A stretch of 64,000 nucleotides of DNA. Source: Cutaneotrichosporon cavernicola (lineage: Eukaryota; Basidiomycota; Tremellomycetes; Trichosporonales; Trichosporonaceae). The stretch covers positions 1,240,001 through 1,304,000 of the forward strand of contig NC_083396.1 of NCBI RefSeq assembly GCF_030864355.1. The letters are read 5' to 3'. Positions 54,601 to 64,000 of the stretch are shown here, piece after piece. Position 1 is the first letter of the stretch, and each line of letters begins with the position of its first letter. The notes beneath the pieces were generated by a model. It was not told the DNA's origin and searched no databases. It was given only the letters and a program-made list of their open reading frames with translations. The position numbers were made by a program, and so were the translations under genes.

Positions 54601-57156
54601 GCGGCGCAGATTGTCCTGGAGCCACAGAGCCGTTTTGATGGTGTCCGTGTAGAGAGTAATGGTGATCAAGAGTTCCTCATGAGAGAAGACGGGCGGCTTG
54701 GCGTGCTCGGCGTAGCGCCTGACCGAATCGTGGCCATCCTTGAGCCAGTCTGGCAGTGCAAAGTTGACCGCCTCGTTGAAGTTGAGCTGAAAATTAGCCT
54801 TGACGTGAGCTCGCACTTACACCATGGTTGAACCCGCAGTGGTAAGCCTTCGGGAAGGTGATGACAAACTCGTTTGGCCGCTGGTCGCAGGCGTACACGT
54901 CCACGCCCTGGTCGCGTAAGCGGCCGGGGTTCATCATCGTGACCAGCTGGTAAAGAAGTGCTGGTTGGCGCTCAAAGAGCTCTGGTGCCTCGCGCTTGAT
55001 CGCTTCCTCGAACTTGTCCGCGCTGCCGCCTGGAATGCCGTACCAAGTCTTGGTCTCGCCCCAGAACACTGGGATTTAGTATAAATCGTTTCAGGCACTC
55101 ACTGTAGTTGACACTGTAAGTGTAGTGGTCCTCGTTGTGCCAGCAGAATGCCGAGAAGAGCATGCCCACGTAGATCCAGGGTACCGTCATTCCCGAAATG
55201 TCCGACTTGATGTACCGCAGCAGCGAGTCCTGGACGATGGGCATGTTGTTGAGGTTCCATTGGTCATTCGAGTACGGATGGTTGGGGAAGGTTTCTAATG
55301 TGGGAGCCGCGCTCCCGTGCGTTGTCGAGTGAACGTCTGCACCATACTCTACCTCGACAGTGTCGTCTTGGCTCTCGACCAGGCGCCAGAACTCGCGTTC
55401 GACGTCCGCCTCCGAGACACTTGAAGTGCCAATCTGGCGCGTCAAAGGACCGGCCGCGGAGCGGGAAGGGGCATAGCGGGTGAACCACTCTTCTGTGAAC
55501 GCCGCATCGCGAGCTTGGAAGCTCGGTAATGAGTGCTCCTCGCCTTCATCGAAGCCATAATCGTCGCCGTTGCCGAGGAGACAAGCAGTACAGTACCATT
55601 CGTTTTCGGGCACACTTGCCAATGGTGGATCCAGGCAGTACGTGTGGAACCCTCTGTCGCAACCGTCGCACAACAATATCTTTGGAGCATGGTTGCCGAC
55701 CCCACAAATCTCACAGACCTACATATGTCAGCTGGTTCACAAGCTGTCAGCAAATACTCACATCGCCCTTCTCGTACTTGAGCGGGTCGTCTGGGGTTGC
55801 TGACGTGGATGCGCGTGACGACTCTTCCTCGCTTAGCTCGCTGTCGCTGCCGTGGCTGCTGGTGTGGAAGCCGGGTACCTTGAGTTTGATCTTGGCGGGG
55901 GTCGCGAGTGCACCGTTGCGGCCTGCTGAGGAAGGGCCCGCTTCAGGGCCTGCGGTCATAGCGGTCAAGTGTGAGCCGCGGGAGCGAGGGGAAGTCCGCA
56001 TCCCCGTCATCCTGCCGTTGGCGGTCGGAGTGGATGGGCTGTTGTGGGTGGTGCTGCGGGCGGTCTTAATCGCGCTTCCTGGTGCAGACCCGGGTGGCGA
56101 TTCTGGGAACGACTTTGCCCGCAGTGCCCAGTTTTCAAACGGCAGTACTATCTTGAGGTACGCAGCCTTGACCTGTGGTGTCGCTGTAGCCTGATATCCG
56201 AGGTCGACTGTGATCTTTGCCCACGCTTTGAGACGGTTGACCTCGTCCACGCCACCGACCTTGTTCACCTCTTTCCTTAACGACCAGAGGTCCAATAGGC
56301 GGTGCTCGATTCTTGGAATGTACGCCGTAGCGTCCCCCTGCTGTTTGTGGAACATGCTCAGTTGCTCAAGGAAATTGATCTTGGCGCGGGATGCAGCTTC
56401 GATCGAGTTGAGGCGCTGGAGGCGAGTCGTGAATCGGAAATGGTCGGTCTCGAGCATGAAGGGCATTTGCCATCCTTCTGGCGGGATGATCTTGCAGATG
56501 CCATACTTTTTGGCCTCGGGGGCAATAGACTCGATGTATGCCATGGGATTTGTGAACTCGGTAGCTGTGGGATGATAAGATGGACATGTGGGAAGGTCGA
56601 ACAGACGTGGTTCTTCGCTGGAAGACGCCGGCGCCGAGGTACGAACAGAGTTGATGTCAAAGGGTGGGTTGACCACCCGCGGTCGCTTCAGAGGGTTGCG
56701 CTGGACACCTGGGCCCGCGGGCGCCTGTGGTGGCGGCACAAAGGACGTTGCAGCTGGGCCGGTAGGGACAGGGGTGGTGGATGGTGTGCCAGCACGGTCC
56801 AGCTTTGAGATTGCGTCCTGCTTCGACTTGCGCTGACTGCGCTGCAGCTCCTGCTCTGTCTTGACGACTGGCGCCGGCACTGGGCCGCCCTGGGGAAAGT
56901 TGACGCACGAGACGAAGACGGGTTTGCGCTTCTTGGGCGGCTGCGAGGCCGGTGGCACTGGTGTCTGCGGTTTACTCTGGGAGGCCAAGTCCGAGGACGG
57001 ATCGTTAGCGGCGGCGGATGAGCGAGTGGCGCGGCCTGGAGTCTGGGGCTTCTGGGGTGAGCGGCGCAGTGAGCGTCCGCTATCCGATGACGGTGTGGAA
57101 GGCCCTTTCGGTGAAGCGGTGGCCGACCACTTGTTGGGTCTTGCGGGGGCCGCCAT
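51676..57156 (-). CDS. JmjC histone H3K4 demethylase, KDM5/JARID1 family
   Basis: Nuclear Fe(II)/2-oxoglutarate demethylase of methylated H3K4. Exons 57156-55762, 55718-55103, 55068-54821, 54786-52467 and 52430-51676 encode 1777 residues. Domain order is the full KDM5 set: JmjN ([20 protein letters not shown]), ARID ([20 protein letters not shown]), PHD1 (residue 466 on, VCEICGVGN ... [15 protein letters not shown]), JmjC with metal ligands His659 and Glu661 ([15 protein letters not shown]) and His747 (YHCGFNHG), C5HC2 zinc finger ([18 protein letters not shown]), PLU-1 helices, PHD2 ([20 protein letters not shown], about 1270) and PHD3 ([20 protein letters not shown], about 1458). The Pro-rich tail is disordered. 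The catalytic site looks intact. The 36-base last intron preserves frame. It is convergent with PMT4. Confidence 0.95.
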
Positions 57157-58981
57157 GATGGGGCAGGATATTGAAGGATGGAGAAGTTGGACAATGCAGA
57201 TTGGATTTGGATGTGGGTGGATGAATGGGTGGAGGTGTTGTAGGGAAGATGATCAAGTATCGAAAGAGTGACCACCGCCGCAAAGGGCAAACCTCGTTAT
57301 GTTGGGAACGCAGTTGCAGGTGAGAGAGCGTGAACGATCGATAAAAGGTGGTTAAGAGATGACGGAGATGATTGTGATGGAGAGACGAAATAGAGATGGG
57401 ATTCAGAGTGAGAACAACAGCTTGATGTACACTAGTCGTGGCCGATTTAGGAGGTTCGGGGGGATTGTGATGGAGGTGAGGATGGATGATGTTGACAAGT
57501 ATCAAAAACGGCAGTGAGCGAGTACAGATGGGAGGCGCGAGGCGAGTCTAATCTATATGATCACTACTAGAATGGGTTTAACTGAATGCATCTCTATCTC
57601 CAAGTAGTAAGCTGTGTCCAGCAATGTAGCATCTAGATTTGTTTCTTTCTCCTCCCTCCGTTCTTTCAATTCGGTTGATACTGTATTACGTCCCAGTGGC
57701 CCATTGCCCTTGGTACTCAAGAGTGAGTACAACTTGCCACTTGACCGCCAAGTTCGCAGGTCTCTTTCGTTCCTCGTTGAAATGTCTTGTCTTGACTCCA
57801 GCAATGTCACTCACCCTCATCCCTCTCTCACCCTCTCAGGAGAGCCTAATTGTCTCCCTTGGTCTACCTTCGCGGTACAGCTCGGGATCAAACCTATCAC
57901 CAAGCGACCGCTTCGGGCAATTTTCAAAAACAAGATCTCATTTTGACAGACAAATAACACGTCAATAAATAAGAGTGGGGCAGCTGAGTTACGTTCCCAG
58001 AGTATCCCCAGAGTGGGGCAGACACGATGAGCACCACGGGATCTTGAGCTTAGGGAATGAACATGCCTGCCTGATTTGAGGGACGGGACGTGGATCCGTT
58101 TCACTTGGATCAAGACCCTGCATCCCTGGGTGACCGAGTCGGGCTCCAGTGACAAGTGAGACTCTGCGTGTGAGTGTGGGGGTGAGGGCAGCGCGACTTC
58201 CTGTTCTAATTGACGGCAGCGGAGCCACAGCCCTTCAGCTTACAGGCATTATGCTGATCTGCTGGCAAGCTGGAGCATGAAGACCATCAACGGCATCAAT
58301 TTATGGAGATTCCTGTAAAAAAGGCTCGAGTGGCGCGAGTGGGAGGATTCTAGGATTCTAGGATTCTAGGATTCTAGGATTCTAGGATTCTAGGATTCCA
58401 GGGAAACCGGAGGACAGCGCGTCGGGATGCCATTTTGATGGTTGACGCGGTGCAATCGCCCATTCAGGTGATTCGATTCTACACATCGCATGGCCCGTGG
58501 GCCATGGGGTGGTTCCTTCAAGGCTTCCACGCTTCCAAGCTCTTAACGCTGTCCACCATAGGATGGTTAGGATTAGATAGGGGAAGGGGATCCATGCACT
58601 ACGCGCAACACGCATTACGCATTACGAACCGCGCACCGTACACGCTTTCACACCACCACGCACCAAGCACAGCGCACAACGCACAACCCCCACAACGCAC
58701 AACCACTTGATCTCCTTGGGTCATCTGATTTCTTACTCGCTCTCACTCTCCATCACTCTCTTACACTCTCTGGCAACCCTTTGGTCACCTTCCCCCCCCC
58801 CTTCCTTCCTTCCTTCTCACTCCTTCCCCCTCCCCCATACACCAACCCCATCTCATATCTGTATTTTGTACAATCTGTACACTCTCTGCCCCAACCTCAA
58901 ACACACCAAGTCCCTCCCTGCTTGACCAGCGGGCTACCCACTCACATCCTCCCACTGGGGACACAACCCTCCACTGCCATC
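57157..58981. other. Divergent intergenic region, KDM5 / coiled-coil gene
   Basis: About 1.8 kb without a supported gene. The left part is probably the KDM5 leader; 58700-58981 is a C/T-rich leader of the next gene. Contains an 8-base tandem repeat (separate entry) and GCACAACGCACAAC-like short repeats near 58605-58705. Confidence 0.55.
58345..58400. repeat. Octanucleotide tandem repeat (GGATTCTA)6-7
   Basis: Six perfect GGATTCTA units followed by one ending in CCA. Noncoding; a useful length-polymorphism marker. Confidence 0.95.
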
Positions 58982-61900
58982 ATGTCCGTCGCCGCAGCTT
59001 CCCCATCGCTCGACCACGGACACCACTCCCAGCCCTCCCTCACAGAGAGCCAGGGGTCTGTCCTCCACGACTACCTCGGCGATGACAATAACACGTCGGT
59101 TGCCGACTTTAGCGAGATCGCAGATGACGAGCAGACCACCACCACCACCGACGTCCCAGACGATGTGACCGAGGGGGGTCGCGACGGCGAGGACAAGGAG
59201 AACGGCCCCGCTGTCGACGCAAAGGAGGGTGGGGTCAACAAGGTTCTCAAGAGCGGTGTGTTTGGTGGTCAGTGCCGATCTTTCCCCATCGCAGTTGCGT
59301 ATGCTGACGCTCAGCATCGCCAAAGGCTGTCGCCCCAACGCGCAAGGCCACCAAGCCCGACGCACCTCGCGTCTCGCTCGCCAACCGTAAGCCATTAACG
59401 GCGCCGACGGCGGCCTCGGCCGCGCGCACAGGCAACACTGGCCCAGGTGCGCAGCCTACTCGTCCCAAGACGGCCTCGTCGTCATCGACCGGTCCAGGAT
59501 CGCCGCGTGTCGCCAGAGTCCGACCCCTGGCATCGTCGACAACTCCGGCGCCCAAGGCGCGCACGGGCACTGCGGCCCCCTCTACCGCAACGGCCGCCCG
59601 CACCAGACTGGCAGTCACCAAGCCGACTTCTGCCTCTGGCCCTGGCCGCACGACCATCTCTGCATCGAGCGCCGCTGTGCAGAAGATGCGGGAAGCGCGC
59701 GAGGCGCGCCAGGCTGCGGCAGCTACCGCAAGTGGCGCACGTGTGTCTACGTCTACCCCTCCTGCGCGTGACCTTGCGTCTGTCGCTTCGACCCCCTCCG
59801 CCCGCACTGCTACTGCCCCTGCGGCCTCTGCTGCTGCCGCTAAGCCTGTTGCGCGTCCTCGTGCCTCCCTGTCCGTCTCCACTGCTTCTGCGTCCGCCCG
59901 CACCACCGCTCGGCATGCCACAACGGCGTCCTCTTCGGTGCGGCCCCGCGCCAGCCTCGCGTCGACTACCTCGGTCGCCACTGTCGCTCGCAAGGTCGCC
60001 ACCGAAGCCGAAGTGCAGGCTCGCATCGACGAGATCACCAAGAAGTTTGAGGAGCAGCACGCTGCTCTCGAGGCCAAGATCGCCGAGGAGAAGGTCAACC
60101 TGGAGGTCAAACTCGCCGAGGCCGCGGAGGCCAGCGCGAAGCAGTTTGGAGAGGAGAAGGCGGCGCTCAAAGGCAAGACCGCTGAACTGGAGGCGAAGCG
60201 CGACGAGTTGGAGGCCAAGTGCGTACGCACGGCTTCATGTGGGCCGCGTTACTGACTCCAGGCTGGTGCAGCTGACCGATGAATACTCCGCCGCACAGAA
60301 GGCCCACGCAGACACCTCTAACAAGCTCGCCGAGCTGGAGCACACTCACTCTCGCAGCCTCGAAGAGTCGACCAGCTCACGTGCGTCGCTTGTCGCCGAG
60401 CACGAGGCTAAGATCAAGGAGTGAGTGGACCTTTCACTTCGTCTCTAATGCAGGTTGACTACGGCTCACGAAGAGTTCGAGAACCAGGTCAAGGCCCTTG
60501 ACGTCGAGCTCTCTGAGGCTGTATCCGCAAAGACCTCTGTTGCCGCTACTCTCGAGTCGCTCCAGGCCGAGCTCGCTGGCAAGGTCAAGGAGTACGAGGC
60601 TTTCGCCGCCAAGGTCAAGGAGGAGAACGCTACGCTCGAGGCCAAGGTCGCAAAGCTTGAGCTCCTCAAGAAGAAGCTCGAGGATGAGATCGCCGAGGGC
60701 GCGGAGGAGGCCGAGAAGAGCATGGCCGGCGCCGTGTCGCTCGAGGGCAAGTTCAGGGACCTGCAGGAGGAGAATGCCGAACTCCAGGTCAATCTCGACG
60801 GCGAGCGCAAGAAGCTCGGTGAGGAGCTTGCTGCATGGAACACGGAGCGCGCATCACTCAAGAGCGAGCTCGAGTTGCACCTCGCCCACAGCACGTCGAC
60901 CAAGGAGTCGCTCAACAAGTCTGTCGCCTCGGCCGAGACCTACGCGTCCGAGATCAAGGTACGCACCAACCACGCTGACTGGAACTGACGCCAGGCCCTC
61001 AAGTCCGAGCACACCACCCTGGTGGACGCCCACGCTGCCCTCAAATCATCCCACGAGGCCCTTGTGTTAAAGCATGTGGAGGCGTCGGACACGCTTGCCG
61101 AGCTCCGGGAGTCAGAGGCATCGTCCAAGGAGGCCGTGACCAAGCTCGAGGTGCAGCTGAAGGAGGCCGAGGAGAAGACCAAGGCGTCGCTTGCCGAGGC
61201 GTCAGGTGCCCAGGACGACACTGCCGAGAAGCTCCGCAAGGAGCTCGCCGAGGCGGTCGCTGCACGTGACGCTGCCCAGGCGAAGGCGGACGCCGCAGAG
61301 AAGGAAGCTGCAGGCCTGCGCGACGCCGAGTCTTCCACTGGGTCACAGATCGAGGCTCTCAAGGCCACCATCGCTGGGCTCGAGCAGCAGCTGAAGGCGG
61401 CCAAGACTGAGCACGGGGACAAGCTCGCCGTTAGCGTTCGTGAGGCTCAGGAGAAGGCGACGGCCGAGCACAAGTCAGCTGTTGAAGTGGCGAAGGCGGA
61501 GCATGACAGCAAGGTCGCTACGCTCTCTGCGGAGCTCTCGGAGCTTAAGAAGGAGCACGAAGCCAAGGTCGGTGCTCTTATTCGCGACATCGAGGGCCTG
61601 AAGGAGAACGGTGAGGGCTCGGCAGCCTCTCACGTCAAGGAACTCGAGACCCTCGCCACTGAGCATGCAGCAAAGCTCGCCACGGCCGTCGCTGCGGCTA
61701 CTGAGTCTGGCGAGAAGACACTCGCCGACAAGGTCAAGACCCTCAACACCGAGCACGATGAGGCGAAGAAGGCGCTCGCCGCCGAGCACGCCAAGGAGGT
61801 AGAGGAGGCCAAGGCGGCTGGAGCCAAGCTGGTCGAAAAGCTCCAGTCCCAGCTCGCAGCGTCGCTCGGTGAGCACGAGTCGGTCACAAATGAGCTGGCC

Positions 61901-62905
61901 GCCACTACCAACAAGCACGAGTCCGCCAGCAAGGAGCTCGAGGATCTCAAGGCCGCACACGCGAAGGAGGCTGAGGCACTCAAGGTTGCCAGCGAGAAAG
62001 AGCTCGAGGCGCTCAAAGCTTCCCACACGAAGGAAATCGAGGCGTCGACCAAGGAGCTGGAGACCGTGCAGTCTGCGCAGGCCGCGCTGGTCAAGGAGCT
62101 CGAGGACGTGCGTGCCGCCCAGGCTGCCGCGAGCAAGGAGCTCCAGGCGTCGCGTGCTGCTCAGGCTACCACCGCCAAGGAGCTCGAGGAGGCCCGCGTC
62201 TCCACCGCCACTGCTGCCAAGGAGCTCGAGGACTTCCGCTCGTCCCAGGCTACTGCTGCAAAGAAGCTAGAGGAGTCCCGTGCGTCGACCGCGTCGACGA
62301 ACAAGGAGCTCGAGGCTGCGCGTGTGCGTCTCAGCGACTCCGAGACGATGAACTCACAGCTGCTCATCAAGATCGAGAACCTCGATATGCAGCTTGCGCA
62401 GACGAAGCGCTCGCCACCCGCATCGCCCACCAAGCGTGCCGGCAGCCCGAGCGAAGTTGTTCAGCTCCGCAAGGAGCTCGAGGCGCGCACCGACGAGCTT
62501 GAGGGCATGAACCTGGTAAGCTCCGCGATGTCGAGCGGTTCCCGCTGACACCAGATGCTCGAGATGAACCGAACTGAGTTTGAGCGGGCGATGGAGGAGC
62601 TGCGCAACGACCACGCCTCCGCGCTCGCCAATTCCAACGACAACGTAGCGGGTCTGCAGGACCAGCTCAAGGCGGAGCGTGCTGAGAAGACAAGCGCGCT
62701 GGCCAAGGTCCGCCAGCTTACGGCGGGCACGGACGGCTCTCCGCGCACCGCGCACATTGCGCAGCTCGAGGACACGCTCTCGCAGCTGCGCGCCGAGGTC
62801 GCGAGACGCGATGTCGCTGACGCGCCCAACGCCCCTGACGATGTGTGTGGTTTCTCTGCTGACCGAATTCGCTGACATTAGGTGGAGCCCGACGAGGAGA
62901 TTTAA
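58982..62905 (+). CDS. Long coiled-coil protein of unknown function
   Basis: Seven exons (58982-59267, 59315-60218, 60262-60420, 60454-60958, 60995-62515, 62555-62842, 62882-62905) give 1228 residues. Residues 1-95 are acidic and disordered; about 96-330 are rich in Ala, Ser, Thr, Pro and Arg with almost no acidic residues, the kind of basic flexible region found in microtubule- or chromatin-associated proteins; from about 330 to 1150 it is a nearly unbroken heptad coiled coil rich in Ala, Glu and Lys, with six tandem 14-residue repeats near its end. A basic Ser/Pro segment (AQTKRSPPASPTKRAGSPSE) breaks the coil. The last exon has only 24 bases and adds the acidic end VEPDEEI. Cytoskeletal or spindle-pole roles are guesses; no family recognised. 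Confidence 0.8.
62081..62332 (+). repeat. Six in-frame 42-base repeats (14-residue double heptads)
   Basis: Codons 62081-62332 encode six consecutive 14-residue units with consensus A-x-x-x-K-E-L-E-x-x-R-x-x-x (for example AALVKELEDVRAAQ and ATAAKELEDFRSSQ). Each unit equals exactly two heptads, so the coiled-coil register is kept. Confidence 0.9.
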
Positions 62906-63315
62906 CGTCTCAGTGCGCGCGAGTCTGTAGACTGGCTAGAGGGAACGATGTTTGGCACGATTCTACGACTAATCCATGCAAATACTGTACTGTAGGTAGT
63001 GCGAGCTACGTGTGCACGAACGAGTGGTTGTGCGCCCCAGACCCAGGACGCTGTGTGTGGTGCAGGGCGCCGAGGGTGAAGGTCTCTCGCGACTGGCACT
63101 GACCCTGACCGCTGACAAAGTATCGAAGCTGACCGCTCCAAGTCATTCAAACGCCGAGGTGAACCGTGCGAAGGAGGACTTCCACCTTGCTCTTGATTCG
63201 GCCATACGTGCACATATTCCACTTCGCCTCCGAGTAAGCACTGCGGGCAGCAGACCGATGACGAAACGCGGAATATTTCTTGAAAAGCTCTACGGCAGAC
63301 ATCATTAAATAGAGA
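62906..63315. other. Intergenic, no supported gene
   Basis: About 400 bases of 3' flank of the coiled-coil gene; a 98-codon frame at 63012-63308 has no recognisable content. Confidence 0.5.
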
Positions 63316-63732
63316 ATGGAAGGCGAGCCCACGTCCGAGTCAGATATATCGTGCTCATTGCCCTCGCTCTTGCACGTTGTCGTCAATTTGACAGTAGCCA
63401 AGATATCCTCCAACCTCAAGTTCTACCCGCACCACCTCACCACCCTCATCCCCCTCCTCAAGTGCCAGCTCCCGCTCACCGTCGTCGTCCTGGGAACCGT
63501 CTTGGGCAATCGGCACTCCTCGACCGATCCCTCTCCCATAACATCCCTCCACTGCCCGGTTCCTCCTCCCCTACCGCTCATATTCGCGGCGTTTCCTCCT
63601 CTCCCAACTGGCCGCGTCACACTCTATCTCAACTCAATCGGGATCGGTCTCTACGAGTGGCTCATAACCGTCGCGCTCTCGCGGCCAACCCTCACCCAGC
63701 GCCTGGCTAAGTATCCCAAGCCAAGAAGATAA
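63316..63732 (+). CDS. Small hypothetical protein (doubtful)
   Basis: Open frame of 138 residues with an ATG at 63316. The translation has a moderately hydrophobic segment (CQLPLTVVVLGTVLG), a proline-rich middle and a second hydrophobic part near the C-terminus (LNSIGIGLYEWLITVAL). No family recognised. It ends 25 bases before the next predicted start, which is tight for separate genes; it could be a leader region of that gene or a genuine small membrane protein. Confidence 0.35.
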   Translation: MEGEPTSESDISCSLPSLLHVVVNLTVAKISSNLKFYPHHLTTLIPLLKCQLPLTVVVLGTVLGNRHSSTDPSPITSLHCPVPPPLPLIFAAFPPLPTGRVTLYLNSIGIGLYEWLITVALSRPTLTQRLAKYPKPRR

Positions 63733-63757
63733 TCAAAGCGGCACCGCACAGCGGTTC

Positions 63758-64000
63758 ATGGTCGACAATATCCCGACCGGACCGTCTGTGGTGCCATTCA
63801 CAACCCGTGCGAACCCGTCGCGCGCAAAGTCATGGGCGGATGTAAGCAGGACGCCATCTCTCTTATGATAGCTCCCCGATGGGGGGTTTGCCAAGACCGA
63901 ATTTCCGTGCGCGCCGAGACTCAAGGACTGGCCCGATCTGATTCTGGACCATGGCCGGGAGAGCGACAAGTATTTTGTGAATTTTGATTTCCCAGATGTT
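63758..64000 (+). CDS. Unidentified gene, first two exons (cut by window edge)
   Basis: Exon 1 63758-63841 starts with ATG and reads MVDNIPTGPSVVPFTTRANP; a 30-base intron with GTAAGC donor and TTATGATAG acceptor follows (63842-63871); exon 2 is open from 63872 to the right edge with PDGGFAKTEFPCAPRLKDWP and DLILDHGRESDKYFVNFDFP. Splicing joins two open frames in phase and gives an ordered-looking sequence, better than the overlapping minus-strand frame. The family is not recognised from these 71 residues. Confidence 0.6.

Noticed and set aside
59247..60230. 327-codon minus-strand frame opposite the long coiled-coil gene
   Set aside because: Ala/Arg/Val-rich antisense of a low-complexity coding region; the plus frame is supported by splicing and heptads.
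63733..63969. 78-codon minus-strand frame at the right end
   Set aside because: The plus strand gives two open exons joined by a consensus 30-base intron and running off the edge; the minus frame is its shadow.
1..64000. Biosynthetic gene cluster, defence system, CRISPR or viral insertion
   Set aside because: Neighbouring genes are unrelated housekeeping functions; no transposase, integrase, reverse transcriptase, capsid or polyketide/peptide synthase domain was seen in any frame.

Overview
The window is nuclear DNA of a GC-rich basidiomycete yeast, most likely a tremellomycete close to Trichosporonales. This is inferred from three things: nearly every gene is cut by very short introns (often 30-50 bases) with GTGAGT-like donors and a CTGAC or CTAAC branch site just before the CAG acceptor; genes lie densely on both strands in convergent and divergent pairs; and the proteins are fungal housekeeping types. 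There are no operons, no CRISPR array and no recognisable intact transposon. Splice sites were read by eye; for each multi-exon model the summed exon length is a multiple of three.

Left part (1-21.4 kb): a Zn2Cys6 regulator cut by the left edge, a VOC-fold enzyme, methionine aminopeptidase MAP1, mitochondrial BolA protein BOL3, INO80 subunit ARP8, an amino-acid permease, clamp-loader subunit RFC5, PHO13-type phosphatase, NuA4 subunit EAF6, ribosomal eL20, a coiled-coil tail-anchored protein of unknown role, and the primase large subunit PRI2.

Middle part (21.5-27 kb): a tRNA-Ser(GCT) with a small intron, a decayed EgtD-like methyltransferase with three in-frame stops, then about 4.2 kb with simple repeats and no credible gene. 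From 27 to 41 kb genes are dense again: a disordered 872-residue protein, a thioesterase, a Nudix CoA-diphosphatase, the ERAD lectin YOS9/OS-9, EMG1, uL4, mitochondrial bL33, CUZ1 and an acidic EF-hand-like protein.

Right part (43-64 kb): a cAMP-receptor/Git3-like GPCR, a siderophore transporter with a textbook iron-GATA site in its promoter, O-mannosyltransferase PMT4, a KDM5/JARID1 histone demethylase, a 1228-residue coiled-coil protein with 14-residue repeats, a doubtful small ORF and a gene cut by the right edge.

Functionally the genes are independent: translation and ribosome biogenesis (MAP1, eL20, uL4, bL33m, EMG1), replication (RFC5, PRI2), chromatin (ARP8, EAF6, KDM5), secretory pathway (YOS9, PMT4) and nutrient sensing or uptake (permease, SIT transporter, GPCR). 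I found no convincing undescribed multi-gene system. The most checkable novelties are the methyltransferase relic, the iron-GATA site, frame-preserving introns, and the two coiled-coil proteins.
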